A stretch of DNA of 12,167 bases from an uncultured Gammaproteobacteria bacterium (GCA_913009215.1 CAJVXG010000032.1:1-12167), one strand, 5' to 3'. Positions 1 through 7,271 are shown, counted from the stretch's first letter. Numbers and translations are program-made. The notes: generated by a model not told the origin, from the sequence alone.

Positions 1-839
1 CTGTTAATCACGATATGCAAGTCAAAGTCGGAGCTTTGTTTCTGGACCTTGCCCACCTCAATCTTGGAAATATCAAGAATATCTTCAATCAGGGTAAGCA
101 AATTCTGGGCCGAGACATAAATGGTTTTGGCAAAGTGACGTTGTTGGCGATTGAGCGATGTGTCCAGTAACAAATTGACCATACCCACCACACCGTTCAT
201 GGGTGTGCGTATCTCGTGACTCATATTGGCCAGGAACTGGCTCTTGGCCCGGTTTGCCGCTTCTGCTTCCGCCTTGGCCTTGGTCAGTTTCTTGATTAAG
301 GAGGCGGTGTACATGGGCAAGACCAGCAGACCTACCAATAATCCGTAACCCATGGTCATGTTGAGCTGCCAGTAATTATTCAGGTTGATTACCCAGTAGA
401 AACCAATGGCGGCGATAATCACGGATGCGTACAGGTAGGGACGACCAAAACGCAGGCCGTTACCGGTTATAACCCACAGGTACACGATAAAACCAACAGA
501 GGCGACGGGTTCTCCGTAAAAATACATTACGTAGGAAGTGATGTTGAGGTCGCCCGCTATGCCGATGCCCCGGCGTGTTACGGAAATCCCCGGTTGAGCG
601 GCGATCCAGACCAGCAGACCCACGCTGACCAGCAGATATAAAGCGAGCATTTCAATACCGTGGTCCAGGGCGCCGAAGTAGCCATGTTCATAGTAACCAT
701 AAAACAACAGGTAGATAACGACAATGCTGGTGATAACCGCACGAATAGCGGCCTGTTCATGTTCGCTGTCAGCGCGATCACGAAAGCGATTCAGAACCCA
801 AAGGAACCCACCTCGAACTGTCTCAATCATTTGGTGCAT
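1..839 (-). CDS. RpfC-like membrane sensor histidine kinase (partial, N-terminal part)
   Basis: About 279 residues are visible; the 3' part lies beyond position 1. A short cytoplasmic N-terminus carries RADSEH (residues 22-27), followed by a hydrophobic region of about five membrane segments (roughly 33-50, 62-80, 98-122, 136-152, 163-180). A linker helix leads into a HisKA domain with MSHEIRTPMNG, phospho-acceptor H208. The N-terminal motif, the TRR and TGNGLRFG stretches, and the membrane layout match my memory of Xanthomonas RpfC, the sensor of diffusible fatty-acid signals (DSF). ATPase, receiver and HPt domains are expected downstream but cannot be seen. No rpfF or rpfG is in the window. 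ATG at 839 is the first start after an in-frame TGA; ATG at 830 is an alternative, and neither has a clear Shine-Dalgarno. The kinase call is secure. RpfC-type sensing is inference from the N-terminus. Confidence 0.88.
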   Translation of the reverse strand, partial: MHQMIETVRGGFLWVLNRFRDRADSEHEQAAIRAVITSIVVIYLLFYGYYEHGYFGALDHGIEMLALYLLVSVGLLVWIAAQPGISVTRRGIGIAGDLNITSYVMYFYGEPVASVGFIVYLWVITGNGLRFGRPYLYASVIIAAIGFYWVINLNNYWQLNMTMGYGLLVGLLVLPMYTASLIKKLTKAKAEAEAANRAKSQFLANMSHEIRTPMNGVVGMVNLLLDTSLNRQQRHFAKTIYVSAQNLLTLIEDILDISKIEVGKVQKQSSDFDLHIVIN

Positions 840-872
840 AGGTCGCGTACCAGACAAGTACAATATTCATTA

Positions 873-901
873 ATTATAGGACTAACGGTGAGACAAAACC
901 C
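873..901 (-). promoter_or_regulatory. Candidate promoter of the sensor kinase
   Basis: On the minus strand a perfect TATAAT (-10) lies at 878-873, about 34 nt upstream of the kinase ATG. The hexamer 17 nt further upstream (901-896) reads GGGTTT, a poor -35, so the call rests mainly on the -10 match and its position. Confidence 0.35.
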
Positions 902-980
902 CTTAAATGGCCAAAAAAACACCATCCCCCCCAGATTAAAGCAGATTAAAAGGTCAGAACCACTACTGTCCCACTTACGC

Positions 981-1079
981 GTCATTCCCGCGCAGGCGGG
1001 AATCCAGAATGTACCTGATTTTAATACCCTGGATTCCGGGACTTCCCCCGGATCAAGCCCGGGGTCTGCCCGGAATGAC
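981..1079. repeat. Dispersed palindromic repeat (dRS3-like / VIPAQAGIQ-type)
   Basis: The unit begins GTCATTCCCG and ends CGGAATGAC, so its ends are near-perfect inverted copies. The left part is itself a hairpin: ATTCCCGC, loop GCAG, GCGGGAAT (984-1003). The right part has nested arms: ATTCCGGG (1033-1040) pairs with CCCGGAAT (1069-1076), and CCCCGG pairs with CCGGGG inside it. One plus frame reads VIPAQAGIQ, a familiar signature of this non-coding repeat in many proteobacterial genomes and a common source of false ORFs. It lies between two minus-strand genes and encodes nothing itself. Confidence 0.75.
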
Positions 1080-1119
1080 CGTGTTTCTGGTTTAAGTAAG
1101 TAAGTGCCATTCGGGGCAG

Positions 1120-1137
1120 AGCCCTTTCTCAAGGGCT
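1120..1137 (-). terminator. Hairpin after the aminotransferase gene, weak terminator candidate
   Basis: A perfect 7-bp stem AGCCCTT/AAGGGCT with loop TCTC lies 53 nt past the aminotransferase stop. Read on the minus strand, no U-run follows it. On the plus strand TTTG repeats follow, but there is no plus-strand gene to end. It may act as a poor terminator or as an RNA 3' end stabiliser. Confidence 0.3.
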
Positions 1138-1189
1138 TTGTTTGAATTCCCGCACTGAGTTTACCCCGTTTTTCTTTTTCGGATGCCGT

Positions 1190-2344
1190 CTATTTTTGCA
1201 GAAAATGCCGGATACGCTGCACCGCCTCCCTGAGGTGCTCCAGTGTATTGGCATAGGAAAAACGTACATGGGTCTCAGACTGGTAGACACCAAAATCACG
1301 GCCCGGCGTAATGGCTACTCCCGTCTGCTCCAGTAATTGTATAACAAAGGCAAAACTGTCTTTGCTGAATGCCTGGCAGTCGGCATACAAATAAAAGGCG
1401 CCTTGCGGTTTTATCGGAATTTCAAAGCCCAGCTCGCGCAGTGCCGGTAATAAATAATCGCGTCGCTGCCGGAAGGTATCGCGCCGCTGCTCCAGCTCCT
1501 GGATCACCTCGGGCTCAAATACGGTGAGCGCGGCATGCTGGGCAATAGTACTACTGGCAATAAACATGTTCTGCGCCAGTTTCTCTATATCCGGCAAATA
1601 GGCCGATGGTGTCACCAACCAGCCCAAACGCCAGCCGGTCATGCCATAATATTTCGAGAAACTGTTTACCACAAAAACATTATTGGAATGTTTGAGAACA
1701 GATCCGGCATCACCACCATAGATCAGGCCATGATAAATTTCATCGACAATCAGGACACCGCCAAGCCCGGCAACGGTCTCAACAATCCTTCCAAGTTCGT
1801 CATCCGCAATAACCGTGCCGGTCGGGTTCGAGGGCGACGCCAGCAAGACCGCACGGACATCGCTGTCCCAGTGCCGCTTGATACTGTCTGCCGTTAACTG
1901 ATAGGCCGTATCGGCCTGGACCGGGATCGCCACTGGTGCCCCGCCATACAGAGTGACAAAATTGCGGTTACAAGGGTAACCTGGATCGGTCATTAACACC
2001 TTGTCGCCCGCATTCAATAAGGCCGCAAACACCAATTGCAGGGCGCCCGACGCCCCCGGCGTAATCACTATTTGACTGGCCGATGGCCGATACGATTTGG
2101 CATATTGCTGCGCAATGCGTTCGCGCAATGCCGCAAGACCCAACGCCGCTGTGTAGTGGGTATGGCCCTGCTCCAGGGCATGGATACCGGCCTGCACCAC
2201 AACGGCCGGTGTCGGGAAATCAGGTTCTCCGATTTCCAGGTGAATCACCGATTTGCCTTCGGCCTCCATGGCTTTGGCGCGTCCCAGAACGTCCATAACA
2301 TAAAATGGCTGGATGGTCTTTAATCGATCTGCCCGGTGAGTCAT
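1190..2344 (-). CDS. Class I/II pyridoxal-phosphate aminotransferase
   Basis: This 384-residue fold-type I PLP enzyme is predicted to be cytoplasmic and to transfer amino groups between an amino acid and a 2-oxo acid. Visible landmarks are EIGEPDFPTP (38-47), the PLP-phosphate loop PGASGAL (96-102), SNPTG with N173, D201 and Y204, SFSKYYGMTGWRLG with PLP-binding K231 and R239, and substrate-carboxylate R361 in HVRFSY. Length and motif order are normal and the gene looks intact. Substrate cannot be read from the sequence; it resembles the broad aspartate/alanine-type subgroup. The ATG overlaps the stop of the upstream CbbY-like gene as ATGA (2341-2344), so translation is probably coupled and the two genes form one transcript. 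No pathway neighbour narrows the substrate. Confidence 0.92.
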   Translation of the reverse strand: MTHRADRLKTIQPFYVMDVLGRAKAMEAEGKSVIHLEIGEPDFPTPAVVVQAGIHALEQGHTHYTAALGLAALRERIAQQYAKSYRPSASQIVITPGASGALQLVFAALLNAGDKVLMTDPGYPCNRNFVTLYGGAPVAIPVQADTAYQLTADSIKRHWDSDVRAVLLASPSNPTGTVIADDELGRIVETVAGLGGVLIVDEIYHGLIYGGDAGSVLKHSNNVFVVNSFSKYYGMTGWRLGWLVTPSAYLPDIEKLAQNMFIASSTIAQHAALTVFEPEVIQELEQRRDTFRQRRDYLLPALRELGFEIPIKPQGAFYLYADCQAFSKDSFAFVIQLLEQTGVAITPGRDFGVYQSETHVRFSYANTLEHLREAVQRIRHFLQK

Positions 2345-3105
2345 GAGATAGAATGCAGCTCTTGTAGCATTTTGATATCAAGATATTGATGGCCATTGAC
2401 CGTGTGTGGCGACAGCACGCTAAACGGGCAATCGGGTTCACCCATGTGATCCAGCACAATGGTGCTCCCTTGAAAGTCCTGATCACGGGTATAACCGTTC
2501 ACAGTAATGACGGTCTTCAAACCTGCAGCCAGCGACGAACGCAGGCCCGGGCCGGAGTCTTCAAAAGCCAAACAATCGCCGGCAGAAATATTCATCCCGG
2601 CCAATACATAGTGATAAATATCCGCTGCCGGTTTCTTCTTCGGCACAATATCGCCGGCGGCAATCACTTCAAACCAGCCCATCGCCTCACCCCCCAGGGT
2701 ATAGGACAACAAAGCCTCGACATTGCCCGGAGTCGTCGTCGTAGCAATAGCCAGACGCAGCCCGTGCTCCCTGGCCTCGCGCAACAGGCGTTCTACCCCG
2801 GGGCGTAGTGGTATCGCCCCCGATTCAAGCAAGACAGTGTAATGACGGGTTTTCAGCGCATGCAACCGGGGCACCATTTCCGCAAATGATTTCGAGGCGG
2901 CCAAATCCTGGTGATGATTCTGTGCATAATGACGAATACGCTCCTTGCCTCCAGTCACCTGAAGCAACCCGGCATAAAGGTCCTCGTCCCAGACCCAGTC
3001 CAGCCCGATTTCAGCAAAGGCCCGGTTGAAGGCAACCCGGTGCCCATCGCGCTCGGTATCCGCCAGGGTACCGTCTACATCGAATATCAGTGCCTGTAAG
3101 CTCAT
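2341..3105 (-). CDS. CbbY-like HAD-superfamily phosphatase
   Basis: This 254-residue phosphohydrolase has all HAD motifs: DVDGT with nucleophile D9 and acid/base D11, motif II ATTTT (121-125), motif III lysine in PKKKP (155-159), and motif IV FEDSGPGL with E182 and D183. The cap region (about 17-95) carries GLDWVWD and VTGGKERIRH, typical of the CbbY group. Known CbbY proteins dephosphorylate xylulose-1,5-bisphosphate, a misfire product that inhibits Rubisco. Beta-phosphoglucomutase-like or general sugar-phosphate phosphatase activity is the alternative. It is first in a two-gene unit with the aminotransferase and is divergent from dksA. No Rubisco or other cbb gene is in view, so the physiological substrate is inferred. 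The family call is strong and the substrate only moderate. Confidence 0.88.
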   Translation of the reverse strand: MSLQALIFDVDGTLADTERDGHRVAFNRAFAEIGLDWVWDEDLYAGLLQVTGGKERIRHYAQNHHQDLAASKSFAEMVPRLHALKTRHYTVLLESGAIPLRPGVERLLREAREHGLRLAIATTTTPGNVEALLSYTLGGEAMGWFEVIAAGDIVPKKKPAADIYHYVLAGMNISAGDCLAFEDSGPGLRSSLAAGLKTVITVNGYTRDQDFQGSTIVLDHMGEPDCPFSVLSPHTVNGHQYLDIKMLQELHSIS

Positions 3106-3138
3106 AGATTCTCATACCAAAATACAGGGTAAAAACCC

Positions 3139-3167
3139 ATTATAAATCGGTATGCCGGCGGATGGGC
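3139..3167 (-). promoter_or_regulatory. Candidate promoter of the CbbY-aminotransferase pair
   Basis: A perfect minus-strand TATAAT lies at 3144-3139, 34 nt before the ATG at 3105. The hexamer 17 nt upstream, GCCCAT, does not resemble a -35. Just downstream of the -10 is a small inverted repeat, GGGT-AAAA-ACCC (3128-3139), near the expected transcription start. Confidence 0.4.
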
Positions 3168-3201
3168 TATTCCCTGAAAAATCCGTTGTTTTTCGGCTCT
3201 A

Positions 3202-3230
3202 TTGCACTACTCTGGCCTTTCTGGTATAGA
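3202..3230 (+). promoter_or_regulatory. Probable dksA promoter with GC-rich discriminator
   Basis: TTGCAC (3202-3207) and TATAGA (3225-3230) are separated by exactly 17 nt. The bases after the -10, TTCGCGCC, are GC-rich, as in promoters inhibited by ppGpp and DksA. The leader of about 50 nt contains GCGG-CTCAG-CCGC (3255-3267), which can fold into a small hairpin just before the ribosome binding site. Confidence 0.5.
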
Positions 3231-3290
3231 TTCGCGCCTATTTTTTCGAGATTCGCGGCTCAGCCGCAATATTGCAGGAGCACAAAAGGC

Positions 3291-3734
3291 ATGCCGGCAA
3301 AGAAATCCAAGGAAATCACCGAAGAACTCCGTCACGGTGTTAAGCCCTATACGTTAAAAAAGGGCGAAAAATTCATGAACAAAAAACAGCGGACCCACTT
3401 TAATCTGATCCTGAGCAACTGGAAAGAAGAGATTGAAGAGGAGCTGGAACGCACAGTACACCATATCCAGGATGAGGTGCTCAACCTGCCTGATCCGACC
3501 GATCGCGCCAGCCAGGAGACCGATATGTCCCTGGAATTGCGTAGCCGGGACCGGGAGCGCAAGCTGTTAAAGAAAATCAATGAGGCCGTGGAACGTATTG
3601 AATCAGAAGAATACGGATATTGTGAAAAATGCGGCGAGGAAATAGGCGTTAAGCGCCTTGAAGCCCGTCCGACCGCCGAACTCTGTATTGACTGCAAAAC
3701 CCTGGATGAAATCCGTGAAAAACAGATGGTCTAA
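3291..3734 (+). CDS. dksA: RNA polymerase-binding transcription factor DksA
   Basis: This 147-residue protein inserts a coiled coil into the RNA polymerase secondary channel and, with ppGpp, mediates the stringent response. It has an N-terminal segment, coiled-coil arms (about 34-107) with the tip motif DPTDRAS (D68, D71 and A73, equivalent to E. coli D71, D74 and A76), and a four-cysteine zinc finger CEKC (111-114) and CIDC (132-135). It ends with the family-typical EIREKQM. E. coli DksA is 151 residues. The frame is open further upstream to an ATG at 3162, but that start lies before the likely promoter and adds unrelated residues. ATG 3291 follows AGGAG at 3276-3280 (10-nt spacing) and gives the normal length. 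It is a single-gene unit closed by the terminator at 3798-3824. Confidence 0.96.
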   Translation: MPAKKSKEITEELRHGVKPYTLKKGEKFMNKKQRTHFNLILSNWKEEIEEELERTVHHIQDEVLNLPDPTDRASQETDMSLELRSRDRERKLLKKINEAVERIESEEYGYCEKCGEEIGVKRLEARPTAELCIDCKTLDEIREKQMV

Positions 3735-3797
3735 CCACTGTTATATATCATCGCTATACATGCATCATTGACTACAGTACAGTAAAATATACAAACG

Positions 3798-3824
3798 AAA
3801 GGGGACACTGGTGTCCCCTTTTTT
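3798..3824 (+). terminator. Rho-independent terminator of dksA
   Basis: GGGGACA (3801-3807) pairs perfectly with TGTCCCC (3812-3818) around loop CTGG, followed by TTTTTT. Three A residues before the stem can pair with the first U residues, which gives it some bidirectional character. It lies 64 nt after the dksA stop and separates dksA from the dihydroorotase gene. Confidence 0.92.
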
Positions 3825-3867
3825 GTGGCGTTACTATTAGCACTGGGATCATCAAAAGGAGCCCGGC

Positions 3868-5178
3868 TTGACCGACCTTATCATTCGCAATGCACGTATC
3901 GCCCTGCCTGATGGTTCACTCCTGGAAGGTGACCTCGCTTGCACCCAAGGGAAGATCAGCAAAATATCCGCGCAACTGGATATGCAAGCCAGGGAATCGA
4001 TTGATGCCCAGGGCAAAACACTTCTGCCGGGCGCCATTGACCCGCAGGTCCATTTCCGCGAACCCGGCAATGAGCACAAGGAAGACCTGGGCTCCGGTTC
4101 CAGGGCCGCGGTGCACGGCGGAGTCACCAGCTTCCTGGAGATGCCAAATACCTCCCCCCCTACTACCACACAGGCTGCCCTGGATGAAAAACTGGTCCGG
4201 GCGGCAAAAAAATGTGTCGCCAATTACGGTTTCTTTATTGGCGCCACACCGGATAATCTGGAAGTCCTGAATACCGTATCACCCGTATGCGGGATCAAGA
4301 TTTTCATGGGCGCCAGTACCGGAAGCCTGTTGGTCAACAAGGAGAAGGATCTTGAAAACATCTTTGCCCATGGCAGCCGTCTGATTGCCGTTCATGCCGA
4401 AAATGAACAGCGCATCAATGAAAGACAAGTAGAGTTTAGTGATCGCGATACAGCAGAAACGCATTCACTGATACGGGACAATGAATGTGCGCTTCTGGCA
4501 TCTGAGCTGGCGCTGAAATTGTCTAATCGATATCAAAGACGTTTACACATCCTGCACCTGTCCACCAAAGAGGAAGTGGCGCTCTTGAGACAGGACAAAC
4601 CCGAATGGGTCAGTGCCGAGGCCATCCCGAATCACCTGCTGCTCAATGTTGAAGATTATCATACGCAGGGCGCCCTGGTGCAGATGAACCCACCCATACG
4701 CACCAGGGAAGACAACGAGGCCCTGTGGCAAGGTTTGCACGATGGCATTATTGATATCATTGCCACTGATCACGCGCCGCACACCCTGGAGGAGAAACAA
4801 CAGCCATACCCCAAAACACCATCCGGCATGCCCGGCGTCGAAACATCCCTGCCTTTGATGTTAACGCAAATGCAGGCGGGTCGATGTACCCTGAAAGAAG
4901 TGCTGCAATGGATGTGCTCCGGGCCTGCGGAACTTTACAACATCAAGAACAAAGGCAGATTAATAGAAGGTTGGGATGCCGACCTCACCCTGGTGGATCT
5001 GGGAAACAAAAAACCGGTACGTAATGAAGACATGTTTAGCAAGTGTGGCTGGTCTGCCTATGCCGGCTGGGACTTGACGGGGTGGCCGCAATACACCATT
5101 GTTGGCGGGCAGATTGTTTACGATAACGGCACTATACGGGACGGTGTGCTGGGACAGGCATTACAATTTTCTGAATAA
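3868..5178 (+). CDS. pyrC: Dihydroorotase (class I-like, QxH subgroup)
   Basis: This 436-residue cytoplasmic amidohydrolase interconverts carbamoyl-aspartate and dihydroorotate in pyrimidine synthesis. Landmarks are GAIDPQVHFREPG (56-67), MPNT (92-95), K144 in IKIFMG, H176, H230 in LHILHLST, and D301/H305 in ATDHAPH. The usual first metal-binding histidine of the HxH motif is Q60, and a lysine (K144) sits where a carbamylated lysine could bridge metals. I recall the same QVHFREPG pattern in a dihydroorotase subgroup including the Porphyromonas gingivalis enzyme, so it is probably a natural variant rather than a dead copy. The start is TTG at 3868, supported by AAGGAG at 3856-3861, six nt away. 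uppP follows after 12 nt. Other cyclic amidohydrolases such as hydantoinase are less likely, given REPG and MPNT. Confidence 0.88.
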   Translation: MTDLIIRNARIALPDGSLLEGDLACTQGKISKISAQLDMQARESIDAQGKTLLPGAIDPQVHFREPGNEHKEDLGSGSRAAVHGGVTSFLEMPNTSPPTTTQAALDEKLVRAAKKCVANYGFFIGATPDNLEVLNTVSPVCGIKIFMGASTGSLLVNKEKDLENIFAHGSRLIAVHAENEQRINERQVEFSDRDTAETHSLIRDNECALLASELALKLSNRYQRRLHILHLSTKEEVALLRQDKPEWVSAEAIPNHLLLNVEDYHTQGALVQMNPPIRTREDNEALWQGLHDGIIDIIATDHAPHTLEEKQQPYPKTPSGMPGVETSLPLMLTQMQAGRCTLKEVLQWMCSGPAELYNIKNKGRLIEGWDADLTLVDLGNKKPVRNEDMFSKCGWSAYAGWDLTGWPQYTIVGGQIVYDNGTIRDGVLGQALQFSE

Positions 5179-5190
5179 TCAATAATAGAA

Positions 5191-5985
5191 ATGGAACTGC
5201 TCATTATCCTCAAGGCGTTTCTGCTTGGTATCGTCGAAGGCTTGACAGAATTTCTACCGGTGTCATCAACCGGTCATCTCATAATTGTTGGTGATCTTAT
5301 AAAATTTAATGGCGATCAGGCCAAAACCTTTGAGATCTTTATACAGCTTGGGTCTATATTTGGTGTCATGTGGTTTTACCGCAGCAAATTAGCCACACTG
5401 GCTACCAGCATGAAAGAATCCTCATCACAACATTTTGTCATTAATCTCTTTATTGCCTTCCTGCCTGCCGCCATTGTCGGCCTCCTGCTTCATAAATACA
5501 TCAAGGCCTATTTGTTTAATCCCAAAGTGGTTGCCGGCGCCCTGATTGTTGGCGGAATACTGATCCTGGTTATTGAACGTTTTGTCAATAAGCCAAAAAT
5601 TAATGATGTCGACAAACTTGGTTATCTGGATGCCCTGAAGGTTGGTATTGCCCAAACCGCGGCACTGTTTCCCGGTGTCTCCCGTTCCGGGGCAACCATC
5701 ATGGGCGGTCTGCTCGGCGGTCTGTCTCGCAAAACCGCCACTGAATTCTCCTTTTTCCTGGCCATGCCCACGATGTTTGCCGCCACACTTTACGATTTGT
5801 ACAATAATATTCATTTATTGAATAAAAACGATATCGTAATTTTTGCCACGGGTTTTGTCATGGCGTTCTTTACAGCATTAATTGTGGTCAAGGTGTTTCT
5901 GGCCTATGTTGCCAAACATAACTTCACGGTCTTTGCCTACTACCGAATTATTTTTGGCTCCCTGGTATTGATTTATTTCTGGTAA
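5191..5985 (+). CDS. uppP: Undecaprenyl-diphosphatase UppP (BacA)
   Basis: This 264-residue polytopic inner-membrane enzyme dephosphorylates undecaprenyl diphosphate to regenerate the lipid carrier for peptidoglycan and other envelope polymers, and overproduction confers bacitracin resistance. The two signature motifs are present: EGLTEFLPVSSTGH (16-29, with E16, E20, S26 and H29) and PGVSRSGAT (161-169, with R165). Repeated hydrophobic segments (about 45-63, 83-100, 114-130, 185-203, 216-240, 248-264) fit the multi-pass fold, and the length is normal. It begins 12 nt after the dihydroorotase stop, with no good Shine-Dalgarno, so translation may depend on the upstream gene and the two probably share a transcript. 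The gene looks intact. Confidence 0.96.
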   Translation: MELLIILKAFLLGIVEGLTEFLPVSSTGHLIIVGDLIKFNGDQAKTFEIFIQLGSIFGVMWFYRSKLATLATSMKESSSQHFVINLFIAFLPAAIVGLLLHKYIKAYLFNPKVVAGALIVGGILILVIERFVNKPKINDVDKLGYLDALKVGIAQTAALFPGVSRSGATIMGGLLGGLSRKTATEFSFFLAMPTMFAATLYDLYNNIHLLNKNDIVIFATGFVMAFFTALIVVKVFLAYVAKHNFTVFAYYRIIFGSLVLIYFW

Positions 5986-6021
5986 AACAAAAGCCCTGAA
6001 TACATAGTAAATATCTGCTCT

Positions 6022-6050
6022 TTGATCATGACAATAGTCTAGACTATGCT
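6022..6050 (+). promoter_or_regulatory. Candidate promoter of the response regulator-gluQ unit
   Basis: TTGATC (6022-6027) and TATGCT (6045-6050) are separated by 17 nt, each matching four of six consensus bases. A second overlapping option is ATGACA (6028-6033) with TAAAAA (6051-6056), also 17 nt apart. Either would give a leader of about 45 nt before the ATG at 6104. Confidence 0.45.
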
Positions 6051-6103
6051 TAAAAATAGGTATTTCACAATCAATGTATTAACCGGGTGCGGGTAATTCC
6101 AGG

Positions 6104-7243
6104 ATGGCTGAAGAAAGAAAAAAAGTGCTGATCGTTGATGATTCGCGTGTCATGCGCGCCGCACTTAATAGCTACCTCAAAAAAGAATTTGAGGTGACCC
6201 AGGGAGAGGACGGCGAGTCCGGCTGGGAAGTGCTGATGGCCGACACAGACATCAATGTTGTTGTGGCCGACGTAGAAATGCCGCTACTGGATGGTTATGC
6301 CCTTATTTGCCGCATACGTGCCTCGGAAGACCCACGTATTAAAGATATACCGGTTATCATCATCACCGGCGCCGAAGACGAAGAAACCCGCGAGCGTGCC
6401 TATGCCTGTGGCGCATCGGACTTTATCACCAAGCCGATAGACAAAAACCAGTTGTTGGCCCACGTTCATGCCCAGGCCAAGGTCGATGAAACCACCTTGC
6501 GTATGGCCGAAGATTCTATCGACATGGCCAAGAAGGCGACGGTCGATGCACTAACGAAACTTAGCAGCCATACCAACCTGCTGCAACGAGGTGAGCAGGA
6601 CCTGGCCTATGCGATACGGCGCAATGATGATCTTTCTGTGGTTCGCATTGACGTCGACAACTTCAAAAACATACATGACGAATACGGTAATGAGAAGGCG
6701 CAGAAGATACTGATATGGATTGCCGAGATCCTGAAGGAATTAACGCGCACAGAAGACACCATCTCACGCGACAAGGGTGCCGAATTCTCCATTATTGCGC
6801 CTTCTGCGGGTCGGCTGGAAATCGCGGTACTCTGTGAGCGCTTGCGTTCCGGTGCTGCCAAGGCGCCATTTACCGACGGCGATCATTCCATACCCGTCAC
6901 TGTCAGTATTGGATTTGCCACATACGGTCGGGATCAGGGCGAAACCATTAATGAGCTGTTAAGTCTGGCCGACAAACGCGCACGCTCCTGCCGTGCCGCC
7001 GGAGGGAATCGTTTGGCCGTCGGTGATGAAGACGAGGCGACCGACGAACCGGTCATCCAGCAACCCAACCTGGAGCGTGCCTTGCTAATGATCAGTGAAG
7101 ATCAGGGAGGTGACCTCATCCCTTATTTACCGGAACTCCTGCTCAAAGTTATGCCACTATTGAATCTGGGTAACGATAAACTGGACCTGGAGATAGATTT
7201 GATGCTGTCCGACCTTAATGAAAAACTGAATAAACTAAAATAA
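6104..7243 (+). CDS. Response regulator with receiver and degenerate GGDEF domain
   Basis: Residues 6-125 of 379 form a complete CheY-like receiver: D12/D13, phospho-acceptor D56 in ADVEMPLLDG, T88 and K110 in TKP. Residues about 145-305 have the GGDEF fold, but the signature reads KGAEF (224-228), lacking the third acidic residue. Aligned to PleD, the guanine-binding Asn is H191 and the later Asp of the GTP pocket is Q200; the first metal Asp (D183) and K188 remain. The I-site RxxD is intact as R215-D218. Diguanylate cyclase activity is therefore doubtful, and c-di-GMP binding is plausible. Residues about 320-379 add a leucine-rich helical tail I do not recognise. ATG 6104 has only a weak Shine-Dalgarno. 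gluQ follows after 28 nt. No cognate kinase adjoins it; the RpfC-like kinase is over 5 kb away on the other strand. Confidence 0.9.
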   Translation: MAEERKKVLIVDDSRVMRAALNSYLKKEFEVTQGEDGESGWEVLMADTDINVVVADVEMPLLDGYALICRIRASEDPRIKDIPVIIITGAEDEETRERAYACGASDFITKPIDKNQLLAHVHAQAKVDETTLRMAEDSIDMAKKATVDALTKLSSHTNLLQRGEQDLAYAIRRNDDLSVVRIDVDNFKNIHDEYGNEKAQKILIWIAEILKELTRTEDTISRDKGAEFSIIAPSAGRLEIAVLCERLRSGAAKAPFTDGDHSIPVTVSIGFATYGRDQGETINELLSLADKRARSCRAAGGNRLAVGDEDEATDEPVIQQPNLERALLMISEDQGGDLIPYLPELLLKVMPLLNLGNDKLDLEIDLMLSDLNEKLNKLK

Positions 7244-7271
7244 CCCTGAATTATCCCATCCGGATATTATT

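Larger units (their letters stand above)
840..1189. other. Intergenic region between kinase and aminotransferase
   Basis: No gene is supported in this 350-bp gap. Besides the kinase upstream region it holds the dispersed repeat (981-1079) and the hairpin at 1120-1137. The open frames crossing it, on both strands, have no ribosome binding site and run through the repeat. Confidence 0.7.

Noticed and set aside
981..1079. A CRISPR array or attenuator as explanation of the palindromes
   Set aside because: There is a single unit with no regularly spaced direct repeats, and it lies between genes rather than in a leader. Dispersed repeat fits better.
660..1103. A 147-codon plus-strand frame containing VIPAQAGIQ
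   Set aside because: It runs antisense through the kinase gene and then through the palindromic repeat, with no ribosome binding site. The VIPAQAGIQ peptide is a known artefact of this repeat family.
827..1132. A 101-codon minus-strand frame upstream of the kinase
   Set aside because: It is mostly translated repeat and overlaps the kinase start in another frame. It has no domain and no ribosome binding site.
3162..3290. N-terminal extension of dksA to ATG 3162
   Set aside because: The extension lies upstream of and across the likely promoter, resembles no DksA, and has no Shine-Dalgarno.
3768..3793. TTGACT with AT-rich sequence after dksA, as a promoter for the dihydroorotase
   Set aside because: The spacing to the nearest -10-like hexamers is 9 or 14 nt, and the dksA terminator would stop the transcript.
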